DNA of 64,000 nt from Volutella citrinella (lineage: Eukaryota > Ascomycota > Sordariomycetes > Hypocreales > Nectriaceae), in NCBI GenBank assembly GCA_034401135.1, contig JAWZSP010000006.1, forward strand, positions 4,092,001 through 4,156,000, in the 5' to 3' direction. Below the pieces are notes generated by a model. That model saw nothing but the letters and a program-made list of their open reading frames with translations, searched no databases and was not told the origin of the DNA. Both the position numbers and the translations under genes were made by a program. Positions 10,498 through 23,534 of the stretch are shown here, piece after piece; position 1 is the first letter of the stretch, and each line of letters begins with the position of its first letter.

Positions 10498-12679
10498 TCA
10501 GGCAAGAATAATTTCTTCAATGACAGAATCCTTAAACAAATCCATCCCGTTACCCCCTGATCCTCCACAAGTAAACCTCCCTATCCGCACCCAAGTATTT
10601 GCACCCTTGTCTCGAGGGTAAGCGACCAGCCCCAAAGCTTGACAGTCCGTACTCCCCTCATCGTCGAGCCACCAGCGGGCACTGAGCAGCAGAACCAACC
10701 GAGCATCATTCAGCATCTGCGATAGGGAGTCAGTAGCCCAATCAAATTGGCAGTGGACGCTTTTATCCCGAGACTCTGCCACCCATTGTGTCGTTGCTCC
10801 TTTTTCGGTATCGGAGTACTGCCGACTCTTGCTAAAGTCGAGGCTTTTTGTTTTCGTATGAAGCCGGATGCTCCCTGCGGACACTGGCCCGAACGGATTG
10901 GAGCCAGTCACCGTCGTCTGCGCGTCCAAGACCTTCGCTTCCTCTCGAAATTCCCACCCGGCGTCACTCTCTGCATCGTAGCCGACGGCCAGATTCCGAC
11001 TTGCCCAGCTCCATGACGGAGCAAAACAGGTTTTCTGGTCCAACAGATGCCGCAACACACCATCGAGATCTCGAAAGGGCAGCTCTGGATGACGAAAAAT
11101 TTCATCCAGGGCAATGGTCCAAATCATCTGTCGCAGGGTTGCCTGCCTCCATATGCCGGCCAAGTACTGATCATTGAAGCTCTGTGAGAAGAGCTTGGCG
11201 AGGCCAGACAGGGCAGGGAACACATCCTTGCGGAACGTGAGACTGCGGCTGCTGTAGCCCTCTACAATGAACATCCACAGATACGATGCCTTGTGTTGAT
11301 CAGAGAGCCCGTCTGTAAAGAGGGTCTCAGACAAGGTCGGCAAGATGGTTGGCTCGGGTTGTTCAAAGTCTCCCTTGGAAGTGATGGCGTGTCGGGTCCC
11401 CACGAGCCAGGTCCGGGACTTGCCAAAGCACAGCATCTGCCTCGAGAGCTGCATCTCTTGATAGCACCAGCCGCGTTTCATCCAAGGCGAGTTCATCAAG
11501 ACTCTTTCAAGGGAGTCTGGCGGTGCACTGACACCCTCATCTGCTTCGTCGGCTGCTTCCATCCCAGCATATCGCAGCGTGTATGACCCTTTGATATTGG
11601 GTTTCAACTTGGAGGCAAACTTGACTCTGACCTGTCGGTCTAGCCGACGAGAGAGAAACGTCTCCTCACAGTGAGTTGCCTCCAGAGGGCATATCGTGAG
11701 AGCCGCGCCGCCGTATATATCGGCCATTGCCACCGACTCGGCTTCCCAGTCCTGGACACTGTCCTGAAGAATACACAGTGCATCTATCCAGAGGTAAGAA
11801 ACACCCAGGGCTTGACACACCCTGACCGTGTCCAGGGCCAACGGCGTCAAATCAGCCAACGGTATTTCTTGCCGCCTCTGTCCCAGCGAGTGCGCCTTGG
11901 TCTTGGCTTGCTTAGCAGCATGCGGCGCAGTCCCCCAACAGTAGCTGAGAGCGGCGTATCCGGCCTTCAGTTTGGATTTGTCCGTCGAGGCCTCCACTTC
12001 TTGGCGCAGGACCAGACGAAGGTTTGGTGTGCTGGATCCTATCTCGATTAAGCGAGACGGCCAAAAATATCCTGGGCTCTTCAGCATTGGGTAGCCCAAT
12101 TTGGAGGGTGATTCAACCCTTTCCTTGAACAGGTTGATGGTTTCTTGATCAAGGGCCTCACGAGGAGGATTCGCGTAGGCTAGGCGAAGAAAGCTGTGGA
12201 CTTGCGCTAGTGGCAGGGTTAACGGGGCTCCATCTCAGCGTTGGACGGAATAGAATACCTTGAGCTCCTTCCATGGCAAATAAAATACTTTTTGGAAGCG
12301 AATCCGCACTCGACGGCATTTGTAGAGACGCCTGCAGAGCCTCTGGGGTGCCCTGGCGGGAAAACACGTACTGCAGCCGAATGCTCAGCTTGCCCTTCCA
12401 GGCTACGTCCTCGGGCCTAAGATCGAGTATGCAGTCCCGAAGAAGCTTACAAAAGGCACAAGATGAGGTGCCAATTCCCTTGGCCGATGCTTCCAATACA
12501 GGCAGGTCTGGCAGGGTATCATCCACCAAGAGGCCCAACTGGATTGGAGCCGGCTCTGCGCTGGCGTTTTTCTTGTACTCGACATACTCGACCTTGCCAC
12601 CCAGGATGGACTTGACGGTCCCGATGGTGGAGTCGTCCAGCTCTAGAATGCGACATCTCGCACAAAGATGGTCTGCCAT
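10498..12679 (-). CDS. HET-domain protein (heterokaryon incompatibility type)
   Basis: Exons 12679-12259 and 12206-10498 are joined across a 52-nt GTATTC...CTAG intron, giving 709 aa. The HET domain lies near residues 200-350. The three classic blocks are present: AALSYCWG, then LGVSYLWIDALCILQD, then the DWxxESxxMADIYGGAALTI region. The N-terminal 150 residues have a CARC...CAFC cysteine pair set, common ahead of fungal HET domains. The C-terminal half is poorly conserved. HET proteins trigger cell death when incompatible individuals fuse. The start ATG was chosen because MADHLCARC begins the conserved part. Upstream in-frame ATGs would only add untypical sequence. Confidence 0.87.
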
Positions 12680-12911
12680 GGCGGGCGTTGAAGCTGAAGG
12701 CGACGGGATGGATATGCGCTGATTTGGGTCAAAGGCGGGGAAGATGATGTAGATGCCTCGTCTGACATCGCCCCCGCCCAATGCGAACACAATCATGCAT
12801 GATTGGCCAATTCTCATATTCAAGTAACATCTTCGACTTCTCTGTATTTGCGACAATGTCTATCATGAGTTGTTCGCTCATAGAGAATTTACAAAGTCTA
12901 TCTGGCTTGCC

Positions 12912-14740
12912 TTAGTCTCCCCAGAAGCGGCGCCAGGCTCGCACTAATGCGTTGTACTTCTGGGGTTCCTCTGCTCTGTGCTCCTCAAATGTACCGTCCT
13001 CCCAGTGCCGGCACTCCTCGTCAATCTGGTGCTTGAGGCCATCAGCAAAGATGTCAATCTCAGCCGGGTTGACAAAGCTCGTCCTCTTGTACACCTTCCA
13101 GAACACAAACATGCAAACGAACCAAGCGAGTCCAAAGTAGCTGGTGATGAACCCACGGTAAGAAAAGGGCGAGAAGATGTCGAAGCCAATGAAGATGGTT
13201 ATCGCGGTGCCAAAGACGAGCGAGGTGTAAGGGAATAACCAGGCCCCAGGAGCGATGTAGGGGAAAATGATGGTACTCTCAGTGACTTGGGGCTCTTGCA
13301 TCGGCTTGCCTCCTCGGAGCATGCGCTTGAGCCAGTTGTCCTTCTGGTTGAGATGGTTCCTCCCGACTGGCGGGATGTTCTGCTTCCTGAGCGCCCGACG
13401 CCAGTTCAGATACACCCACGAAATCGCCGTAAAGAAGATCGCCAGGCTCACCGTGGTTAACTCCAAGAACCAATTGAAGACCATTATTGAGGCGTTTGAG
13501 GCGACCATGAAGGAAAGGCATGATATGGCAGTGACAATGGAGACGCAAACCCAAGGGCTGCCGTTCTTGGTGCACTTCAGGCAGATTTTGGGTGCCTGGC
13601 CGGCCTGCGCGAGCGAGTACAGCGCTCGGCTGGAGCTATAGAGGAATGCATTGCCGCAGGACCAGCCCGAGAGCATGATCAGGAAGTTGATCAGCCCGGG
13701 AACGAAGCCGGTGATGCCGAGGTTGATTAGACCCAAGACCCAGGGAGAGGCGGCCGCACCGGGCTTGCCGTCATCAATCGCCTGGACCAGCTGCGGATCA
13801 CGGGAAGAGACGATGATGCCAACAGCCAGGACGCCGATGATGTAGATGCCCAGAATTCGGTAGAGCACGAGCTTGGCCACTGACGGAATGGTCTTGCGCG
13901 GGTTCCGCATCTCTCCAGCGGCAAGGGACAGCACATCAGGCCCGCCGACAGTAAAGACTGCGTAACGAATTGAGATGACGATGCTGAGAAAGTACCCGGT
14001 GCTTCCTTCGGCGTAGTAAGGGTGTATGAAGTTGCCATCGCCCCAGCTTCGGAAGCCGTATGCATCGTGGCGCGGGTTTCCTCCGCTCATTGTGATGAGC
14101 GTCGCCATGACGAGGCCGGTAAGGAGCATGACCTTGGTGGACGACATGACGAACTCGGTTTCACCGTACCACCTAGACGATGTCAGCATAAGAGTCCTTT
14201 TTGTAACTTATTTATAGCTGGAGACGTCGTAACTCACCGGACAGCGGCCAAGTTAAGAAGGTAGCATACAACAAGAGCCATGGCCACCCAAACGGCCGGA
14301 TTGACAGACGTGTTCCAGTATTGGATTATAGTAGCGACTGCGGAGTACTCGGTGCAGACAAGCATCGCACCGGCAAAAAAGTAAGTCCACCCCATAGCAA
14401 AACCTAGGGCCGGGTCAACGTAACGAGCTGCGAGCTCGTAAATAGAGCCTCTGATAGGAAGCCAGGCCACCATCTCAGCAGTCATGAGCGAAGTTGGGTA
14501 GATGAAGCCGCCGCCGTAGATGATGTAGCCGATAATCAAGGGCAGAGGCCCCGCACGGCGTAGAACACCGCCAACGCCGACGAAGAGGCCGACACCGATG
14601 GCTCCTGCGATGATCATGAGTTGGACATGGCGGGGCGAGAGACCTCGCTGTGTGGCGAATTGCTTCGTCTGCGAGTTTCCGTTACGGGTGGAGGCGCCAT
14701 CGTCGATGACGCCCATCTCCTTTTCATCGTCAACCGCCAT
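12912..14740 (-). CDS. amino-acid permease (APC superfamily, fungal YAT type)
   Basis: Exons 14740-14238 and 14172-12912, with a 65-nt GTGAGT...TAG intron, give 587 aa. A charged N-terminal tail leads into LSPRHVQLMIIAGAIGVGLFVGVGGVL, the TM1 signature of fungal amino-acid permeases. The FPxxxMTAE-like segment reads YPTSLMTAEMVAWLP. The later SLAAGEMRNPRKTIP segment is the typical intracellular motif. About twelve membrane segments are visible. The substrate cannot be read from sequence. A TATATA at 14897-14902 lies about 157 bp upstream. The next gene upstream is a divergent amidase, so nitrogen scavenging is a plausible shared theme. Confidence 0.87.
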
Positions 14741-15391
14741 GGCAAGGGGCTAATTGTAGTACGGAGAGAGTGTGATCAAAGGAGGAAATGAGGTAAGTTC
14801 TATCAAGCTTGATGGTTGAGCAGCAGGCTAGAACCCTAATGTTGGAGATCGGTGGATTCGTCACATTTGGTGGAGCCGAGAGGAGCACGGCCTTGATATA
14901 TAGATCTCGAGTTGCTCCTCCTGGTCCACGGGCATGACTCGTCATCTTTTATCAGGGATAAGCCAGACAAGTCCATCTTCTTGGCATGGGGAAATCGTAT
15001 CGTTGATGAACCGTTAGCAAGTGGCGCTTGCGGGCGATTGCATGCGGGGAAGCGGAGGCCGGGCTCGTTCGCAATACCAAATTGGGCAAGCGGCTGCGAA
15101 CTGCCTTTCGCAGGCTATGGGTCGTCGCATTTGCCTCCCCTTTAGGGCTAGGCTTGGTTCGGAGCGCCCTCTGAGATAACGCTATCTCGTGTCATGACTC
15201 TCAGTTATCTGCGCAAAACCCCCGTCAACTCTCAACAGGCATTTGGACAAGGCCCCAGAAAGCACTAGGTTGAGATCCCTGGTATTCACTTGATACGTCG
15301 ACTTGCCATTGTGGTCTCAGCGTCAGGCGATTCGCGAACCGACATCCCTCTCACCCACTATCTCCGAGACGACCCCCACCCAAACTGCAAC
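14741..15391. promoter_or_regulatory. divergent intergenic region, permease / amidase
   Basis: No gene is supported in these 651 bp. TATATA at 14897-14902 (read on the minus strand) is positioned for the permease. GATA-type motifs occur, which would fit nitrogen regulation of both genes, but they are too short to be significant alone. Confidence 0.4.
14897..14902 (-). promoter_or_regulatory. TATA-like element of the amino-acid permease gene
   Basis: TATATA lies about 157 bp upstream of the ATG at 14740. It is assigned by motif and spacing only. Confidence 0.35.
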
Positions 15392-17349
15392 ATGGGCGAA
15401 CCTATCCAGAAGTCGGATGGCCAGAGCGCCAGAACTCTTGAAGAAACTATCTCCTGGGCTCTCGCAGCACGAGACCGCGGTCTCGCAAAGGTTGAGCCCA
15501 AACTCGAAGGCCTTCCCGCCGAGCTCCCCCTCAGTTCGCAGGGCCTAGCGGAAGCAGTTCTCACTCCGCGGGAACGGGAGATTACAGAGACCTTCAGCGT
15601 CGTAAAGCTTCTTGCTCTGTTGCGTGAGCGCGCTATTTCCGTCGAGGAAGTGACGCGGGCGTTTCTACGACGTGCTGCGCTGGCCCAAGCTGCTGTATGT
15701 TAACGCTCTCGCATCCCAAAATCGCGCGTTTAGTGATAATTGCCGAGATGGCTAACCGGGGATAAAAACAGACGAATTGCTTGGTAGAGCTCATGTGGGA
15801 TGAGGCCATCGCGCGAGCTAAGCACCTAGACTCCCTCCCAGAACCCAAGGGAAGACTCTTTGGACTGCCCATTTCGACAAAGGAGCACCATGGCATGGTT
15901 GGTCCCAATGTCACGACCCATGCGTCATTTGCGGCTTGGGTAGGCAAACCGCATGGATCCAACCTCCTGTACAACACGCTGTATGACGAGGGGTGTGTTT
16001 TTTACGCCAGGACTACGCAACCGCAGACCATAATGCAATTGGAAACTGAGAGCATAATGCAAACCAGCCCTCCCGTCACTTGTTTTCCGTCGGCAGCTAA
16101 CTTATCGCCAGGTACGGAGTTACTGTGAACCCGTATAACCGCAAGCTGTCTCCTGGAGGAAGCAGTGGCGGCGAGTCGGCCCTTTTAGGCATGCGTGGCA
16201 GTGTCTTGGTAAGATTATCGAAAAGGGACTTTGCTACAAGACAGCGTTAACCGATATCTAGGGTGTTGGCGGAGACATTGGCGGTAGCATTCGTTGCCCT
16301 GCAGCTCATGTGGGAGTTTACGGATTCAAGTAAGTGTTTTATTTGTCGATGATGATACAGTTATCTGACACTCCTACTCCTAGACCGACTCTCAAGCGCA
16401 TCTCCGTTATGGGCGGGCGAGCCATGATGGTGGGCAAGGAAACGTTGGTGTCAACCCCCGGGCCCATGACTGTCGACCGCGACGCCATGGAGCTCTTTAT
16501 GGAGGCCGCTCTAGCATCTCAACCGTGGCTCACTGACCCGTCTCTGTCGTACCAGCCTTGGACCCCTTATACTTTCACACGCCCTCCCAAGGTTGCGGTG
16601 ATGTGGTGGGACGGCGTGGTGCAGCCGCATCCACCAATGACGCGTGCCTTGAAAGAGGTTGCTGATGCTTGTCGAAAGGCGGGTATGGAGGTTGTTGATT
16701 GGGACGCCGCGCCGTTGGACCATGCCAAGGGATGGGACATGCTGGCTTCGATATACTGGCCTGATGGTGGTGCTGAGGCCCGCAGACTACTAGCAGAGTC
16801 TGGAGAGCCGATGCTGCCCCTAACGAAATTTATTATCGACGAGCAACCGTCTGTCAAGACCCTTAGCCAGCATGAGCTTTGGGATGTAAGTACCTGATGA
16901 GCCCCACTGATCCACGAGACAATTACTGACGGCATCTGTCCCGCCTATAGCTCTGCCGTCGCCGGGATGAGTACCGTGTCGAGTATGCCCGTGCCTGGAC
17001 CGCTACCGGAGCCGCCGATGGCCGTGAGGTCGACGTGATCCTCTGCCCGCCCTCATTCGGTGCGGCGACACCTCACGGAAAGTCGCGATACTGGGGCTAC
17101 ACATCCCACTGGAACCTCGTCGACTACCCCGGGGCTGTGTTCCCCGTGACAACTGTTTCCGTGGAGAAGGACCTAGTCGATACTGGTTACGTGCCCAAGA
17201 ACGAGGAGGATCGATTCATCTACGAAATGTACGATCCGGAGACGTTCAAGGATATGCCAGTGTGTCTTCAATTGATTGGACGACGAAACCATGATGAGAA
17301 GGTGCTGGCCGCACTGAAGGAGATTGAGCGTGCCATGGGTAGAGAGTAG
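15392..17349 (+). CDS. amidase-signature family protein (acetamidase-like)
   Basis: Six exons are inferred: 15392-15694, 15772-16058, 16112-16208, 16262-16329, 16384-16885 and 16951-17349, giving 551 aa, the usual length for fungal acetamidases. The Ser-cisSer-Lys triad is complete. Lys138 lies in GLPISTKE, Ser214 in the glycine-rich SPGGSSGGES, and nucleophile Ser238 in GDIGGSIRCPA. The Ser spacing of 24 equals that in FAAH. The second intron (16059-16111) needs a GC donor to restore the conserved ETES-x-MYGVTVNPYN reading, so it is a likely GC-AG intron. The other introns are GT-AG. The enzyme hydrolyses amides to ammonia and acids in the cytosol. The divergent amino-acid permease fits a nitrogen-use role. 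Confidence 0.87.
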
Positions 17350-18533
17350 AGAGGGAGGAATCTCAAATTACTTATAGATTTGCTAGATCAACTCAATCAC
17401 AAATGACACTGATGAAGATGAATACTGCGGTCCCTGGCCATTTGAGCGACGTCCTCGCTGCACAGATGCCTAAAAAACAAACTGTAGACTTTGCATATTC
17501 TATTGCTCATATCAACTATAAGCATTCAATGGGTCAATTGGCAAAAATAGCTCACAGCCAGCTTTCCGGCCCTTCAAGGCCTTCACCTACCGCGGTCGAG
17601 GAGATGGAGCCACGAGTGACCCTTGTGCATTGCGCCAGCCCCGGTTTAAACCCAGATAAGGTCGTTCCCGATCTCGCTAAATCATGATGGCGTGGGCAGA
17701 TCCTGAGGGGAGCATGAGTCGAAATCAGGTCGGAGGCCTGACTCGGGTTGTCGTATCTCGCAACGACATGCCAAATACGTCAGCCTTTGGGCAGCATCGT
17801 GTGCTGCGAGGTTAATTCTACCTTGCGCTAGCAACTTGGCAACACAAAACTATTTGCCTTGATGGTACTAGTCGATAATGCTAGTGGTTTATAGCGCAAA
17901 TCGGAGCTAAGAAGCGAGTGGCCTGCCGGGCAGACGGAGGAGTCAAGCCCGCAAGAATTCAAGTCCAACACAAGCCAGCGGGCCTCCAATCTCCCCTCTG
18001 AAGTGGTCCAGGGACATATTGGAATGAGTACATGTATGTGGTATTAAAAATAGCATGCATGCCTAACTTGTTGCTGTACAGGCGCGTGCCCGTGCATCCT
18101 TGCTCTCTTCTGTCGCTGCCCCAGTGCTATTAGTGGGCCCAAGCTCCGATATAGAATCCATGCCGGTCTTAGGAAGTCCTATTCTATCTATCTGGATCAT
18201 TGACCTTGACTGGCTATGCCCCTGCCAGAGTCATGTAGGAAGGGACTTTGGAGAACCTTTGGTAGCCCTGGAACTTTAGGATGGGGTAAATGCCGCGAAT
18301 CACGACCTAAAATGCGCGTTGTCGCTCCTCATTGGATCGGCACGTGCTGACATCTCCAGGCAGCAGGCCAAGTGGTGCGACCTGACCCCTCTTTGATTAT
18401 TCTAGGACTTGGATACGACTTCTGTCAGCAGTGGGGTCAGCTTCAAACCAATGCCGGAAATATATGTCATGCCCAGCTACGAACCATCTGTCCTCTGAAT
18501 CAAGGCTTCAGAGTTTGAAAAGGCATCAGCATC
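17350..18533. other. intergenic, no gene seen
   Basis: This interval is about 1.2 kb. A 94-codon open frame at 17403-17687 has no recognisable domain and follows directly on the amidase stop, so I do not call it. The rest is presumed 3' flank and the promoter of the NLR-like gene. Confidence 0.4.
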
Positions 18534-21500
18534 ATGGACAGCCTTCGCAGCGAAGTCGACTATGCTGTCCAGAAAGACCGCAACCAGGTCTGCGCCCCAG
18601 AGACTGGCAGGTGGTTCTTTCACCATCCCCATTTTGAGGCCTTCCAGAATGCAGAACAGGCACAGCTATTGTTTGTAACTGCAGAAGCAGGTGGTGGAAA
18701 GTCCACAGCCATGAGGACTCTCGTCGACAGACTCATTGCTCGTCAAGATGCACCCTTGGTCGCATACTTCTTCTTCAAAGATGACGAGGATGCTCTGTCA
18801 AGCTACGGCGAGGCTCTCATCTGTCTGCTGCATCAACTGCTTCAGCAGGATCAAGCACTACGGGAGCACATCAAGGATATTTCTGCGGAGGATGGAAAGA
18901 GCCTGACGACTAATACGGGAGCAATGTGGATAGCTCTGATGAGAATCGCAGCCAAGGCCGAAAGGGAGGTCATCTGCGTCTTAGACGCGATTGACGAGTG
19001 CAAAAGTCCAGAAAGAAGTCAACTTCTGCTGGAAGTAGGAGACGTCTTCAAGAATCCAAGCCACTCAAACCTCCGATTCAAGCTTGTCATCTCTTCACGA
19101 CCATACGATGACGCGAATCATCATTACTCGAACCTCTTCTCTCCTCCACAGGATAGTATCCGCCGTATGGTTGGGGAAGATCTGAGAATGCAATCCGACA
19201 TTCGCGGAGTCATTCATTTGATGGCCGATAATCTTGCAACGCAGAAAAAGCTCACAGCAGCGACGAAGGATGTCTTGGTCCAAGAACTGGTCAACCAGAA
19301 CCGGTCCACTCGATCTTTTCTTGCAATCAAGATGGCATTTGAGCTTCTTGGATCACACCCAGATATGCACGATGGAGCCAGCGAGAGTGTCATCAGGACG
19401 ATTCTGGCCACTGTTCCTAGCCGACTCGATGTACAATTTGATGAGATGCTCAATAGAAGCCGCGACAGGGAACACGCTCGAAGACTTCTGAGCATTATCC
19501 TCGCTGCCCGGAAAACAGTCAAGGTCGACGAACTGAAGATCATCTACATCCTGACCAAGCCATCGCCCCCTGATGATCCGTATGGTGAAATCGAGCTACT
19601 TGGGAGTGATGACGAGTTCAAACAGCTTGTACGGGCTACATGTGGACTGTTTGTCACATTTGTCAAGAAGTCGGCACATCTATTCCACCAGACCGCTCGC
19701 GAATACCTGCTATCTGACACAAAAACCGTCATATCCGATCAAGCAACAGGCAAATCTTCTGTCGAGCCATCTTCCGACCTGACTGACCCGAGAATGGCCG
19801 ACGAAGTGATATGGAAAGGCTGCATCTCCAGCGCTTCAGCGAATCTCGTCTGGGCAAAGGCCAGTCTAGATATTCTGCAGTTGAAAGTCCCGGAAAGCGT
19901 CATCATGAATGCGTAAGCACTTTTCCAAATGGCTTCTATTTCCCAATGCTAACTTTTCAACGCAGGCTCGATGATCTGGAATTAGACAATCATTTCCGAG
20001 AGCTGTTGTCATCCTTTACTGCTTCCCGGCCCCTGTTCATCTATGCCGCACTCAACTGGCACGAGCATGTCACGAAAGCAGGGCACCTTGGTACCCAGCT
20101 GCTTAGTGGTAGCAATTATCGATCTGTGCTCGACGTGGGTGAGTCTCAGTTCTGGGCCTGGTTCATCCATGTCGTAGACTATGTCTGCTCGGGAACTGTT
20201 CGTGACTGGATGCCAATCTCGAGTCTATGGGAGAAGGGCCAGCTGGGAGACCAGTACGGGTCATTTCTGCGAGAAATATGCTTGGGGAATGGCTATGCTA
20301 TGGACAGCCGCCTCCAAGCCTTGCTGGATACCAAGCCAGCAGCGCCAGGTGCGATGTGAGTGACCTTCCCTGACTTTGCAACCCAAGTTCGCTAATGTTG
20401 GCAATGATAGGACCGCCGAAACGCAAGTTCGATGGACTGCCCAGAGTGGCTTTCATTTCATCGACAGGTTCCACGTCGCATTGGGTGACCAGTCATACAC
20501 GAGTCTCATGAAGCGGATCGATGCCTTCGAGCGAGGCGATGAAGAGCTTGCCCTCAACTTTCCCATCGCATCGCGGAATACTTTGTTTTGGACATCAATA
20601 TCCGCCGGTGCAGCCCTTTCTCTCAAAGATGCGCTGTCAGAATGCAGCGACGCATCATGGCTTCAGGATATTCCGCCGCATATCGCTCATCACCGCCAAA
20701 AGTCGACGGCCGTGGTGCTTGGTCGCGGATCGCCAAAGCCTTCGGAGAAGAACGAATGGGCGCACCCGTACCCTGTCTCCTTTGTTGCCTTCCGCCGCTC
20801 TGCGGCAGTTGCCAACAGCGATGCGGTGTTTGAGCCCTTGGCTGATTGGGTCGACGGGCTTGCGTCGAAGCAGGACGTGTCTCAGCAGTTGTGGGAAGCT
20901 GGTGCATTTATTCAACCCTTGCTCTGCCGTCGACTAGTTGCCTCCGGAGCCATGATTGACTGCAAGTTATGGCAGGAGCAAAGAACTGCGCTGCATATTG
21001 CATCGTGCTTCTGGGAACACGAAGCTGTCAAAAGCCTGGTCGAGTCGGGCGCGGACTCTATGGCCTGCTCAGCAAGCGGACACAATGCTCTCCATTGGCT
21101 TTCCAGGCCACAGGAGTTCTACATGGGAACTAGCCCGTCTGCGAATCGTGAAGAACCAAAATTGTTCCGCGAATCCTACCGGAAGTCGGGAATCGAGTCA
21201 TCGGTTAGAATCATCGTCCAGTCAGCCTCGGACGGGCATCTATTACTAAACCAACCTGACAAAAAGGGCCGAACCCCATTGATGCTCGCGGCTACATCGA
21301 GTCGGACCTCACCAACAACTGTCGAATCTCTCCTGGCTCATGGGGCCCAGGTGGACAAGAGGGATGCCCACGGACGAACAGCCGTGATGCATTTCCTTCG
21401 TCCAAAGGAGTTTGTTGGCAGATCTACTGAGATTCTGAAGCAGCTTCTCGATGCCGGGGCGGATGCGAGAGCATCAGACACTGCAGGAAAATCTGTGATG

Positions 21501-23202
21501 CATTACTACGCACGGCAATTAAAGTCAACTTCTCTGTCATGCTTTTATGCCGGATTCAATGCTTACAACGACGCCTTCAATGTCCTTGCAAATGTTGGTC
21601 TTCGCTCGCACCATGTCCTCATTGAGGAGCTCCGCAAGCTGCAAATACCTCTTGTTGTGGCCACAAGGCTCGGTAACGCTCAGATGTGTTTGGCTCTGCT
21701 TGCCACGGGAGCAAATCCTGATCACCATGGACTAGAAAGCGGCGGTCGCTTGTCGGAGAACGACGGGTCCGAGGCAATGGATCTGGAAGGTCTCGAGCAC
21801 AATCCTCTCATGACAGCTCTATGGTCCCAATCATACGTAACCGCAGCGCTTCTCGTCAACTCAGGAGCCAATATCAATTTCCAGACTGCTCCACTGAAGC
21901 GGTCCAGGTGGAACTCGTACAGAATCGGCGAGGCACAGAAATCACCGTTGCACGTCGCAGTGGCCAAGGACAAATTGGGGAAATCGGCATCCTACGATAG
22001 AGCAAATATTTGCTGGGGCAACGGTCCGACTTCCTCGGGCTGCATTTTTGCAATACGGGATCGAAATCCAACGAAAACCCATAAATATGGGACTGAAGTC
22101 CTGGGAAGATTCCAAATCAAGCAGCACGAAAAGTTTAAGAAGATGCGGCGGGAGAGAAAACTCGATGTAGGTGATATCCTCGGTCGATACTTTACCTGTG
22201 GGCACGACCAGGGCTAACATGAAACAGCCTGAATATGAGCCAATAGTCGAGGCCATCGCAAACAGCCGTAATGGGTTCGAAAAAGTGCCTTACGATTCGA
22301 TCACCAACATCAAGGACTACGTTGGCGATCAGAGTGACGCCTTTTTGACTACAATCTTTGATGTTCAATCTACATCAGATCAACGTCGCCAAGCTTTCAT
22401 CGAGTACATTCTCTCTAAAGGGGCCTCAGTCGATGTTTGCACCACTGATCTAGTCACCCCCCTCATGCTGAGTGTCAAATGCAACAGAGTTGAAGTGGCC
22501 AAGGTCCTTTTGAACCATGGAGCAGATCCGAACAAGGCTGACGTTGGTGGTTGCACGCCGTTGATGTTTGCAGCAGAAAGAGGCGAAGATGCCATGGTCA
22601 AGCTGCTTTTGGCTTCGGGTGCAAAGCTTGACACCCAGCTAACCGCTGTTGCACCTGACAAGTGCGAATGCTTCGACTTCATCGAATGGGGCTCATCCGA
22701 TTTCCGGAGCTGCGTCGCGCCGTATACCGCCCTCGCCCTCGCGGTGCAGAGCGGGCGTGAGAGTACTGTGGAAATCTTGCTGAAGCATGGAGCTGACCCG
22801 AATGTGAGAATTGCCCATCATGCTCACGGGAAGTTGCCTTCGGTGCGCGAAAAACGGGAAAGTAAGCGATGGCGGTCTCAGCCGAAGGAGGAGTCCGATG
22901 AGTCTGACTCTGAGCCAGACGACGAGTCAAAGCTTTGGATTGGATTCATCAGAGAGGCGACTGCACTCCTTTGGGCTGGTGGTGCCATGGGGGATTTGCT
23001 TCTTCAACACGGCGCAGACCCAGCAATTCAGCTGGCAACGAGAGAATGTGATTGCGTTGTGCGGCGACGGGATACTGCTGGTTATGACTCTTGGCGCAAC
23101 CACGTTGACGACTATGTGCCTGAAGATGACGACGGTATCCTAGCGCATGTTGGTCACACAGGGCGACCAGATGATGAGTCGTTAAGTGAAGATTCGGATT
23201 AG
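18534..23202 (+). CDS. NACHT-ankyrin NLR-like protein, no N-terminal effector domain
   Basis: Exons 18534-19912, 19966-20355, 20411-22166 and 22228-23202 give 1499 aa. All three introns (53, 55 and 61 nt) are GT-AG and conserve frame. The protein opens almost directly into an NTPase: GRWFFHHPHFEAF, then a Walker A at residues 49-57 ending GGGKS, and a Walker B VICVLDAIDEC at 146-156. A winged-helix-like region follows. From about residue 740 there are ankyrin repeats (for example LLNHGADPNKADVGGCTPLMFAA and LLKHGADPNV), broken by an acidic Glu/Asp/Ser-rich segment near the C-terminus. This is the fungal STAND/NLR architecture used in non-self recognition. The usual effector domain before NACHT is missing, and I see none in the 1.2 kb upstream. 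Confidence 0.85.
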
Positions 23203-23534
23203 TCGGCAGCTGGAGAGGAGAAATTGTCATGCTTCAGCACGGTACATCACCCTTCACAGAATTAGAAAGATCATGGAGAGACTTAACAGCCGTAGTGGTC
23301 TGAATCGCGGTTAGCACTTTGTAAAAACCATCTGTTATGACGGTAGCAGCAAAATAAAAATAAAAGTGACGATCGTCTATCCCTGACCAAGATGGCTCCT
23401 TGGGTTTCACACTCTGTCTGACTGCGGGAAATCAGGCTATGGTGGAAATGACACTGGGCTATCCAAAAGCGAAAATGTTTGGTAACATGGCGAATATATT
23501 CATACTCAACTACGCTACCAGGTATAATAGCCCC
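23203..23534. other. convergent 3' flanks
   Basis: These 332 bp lie between the stop codons of the NLR-like gene and the hydrolase gene. AAATAAAAATAAAA around 23351-23365 could serve polyadenylation of the plus-strand gene. No gene is seen. Confidence 0.35.

Noticed and set aside
17403..17687. 94-codon open frame just after the amidase
   Set aside because: It begins about 50 bp after the amidase stop and has no family features, so it is likely 3' flank.
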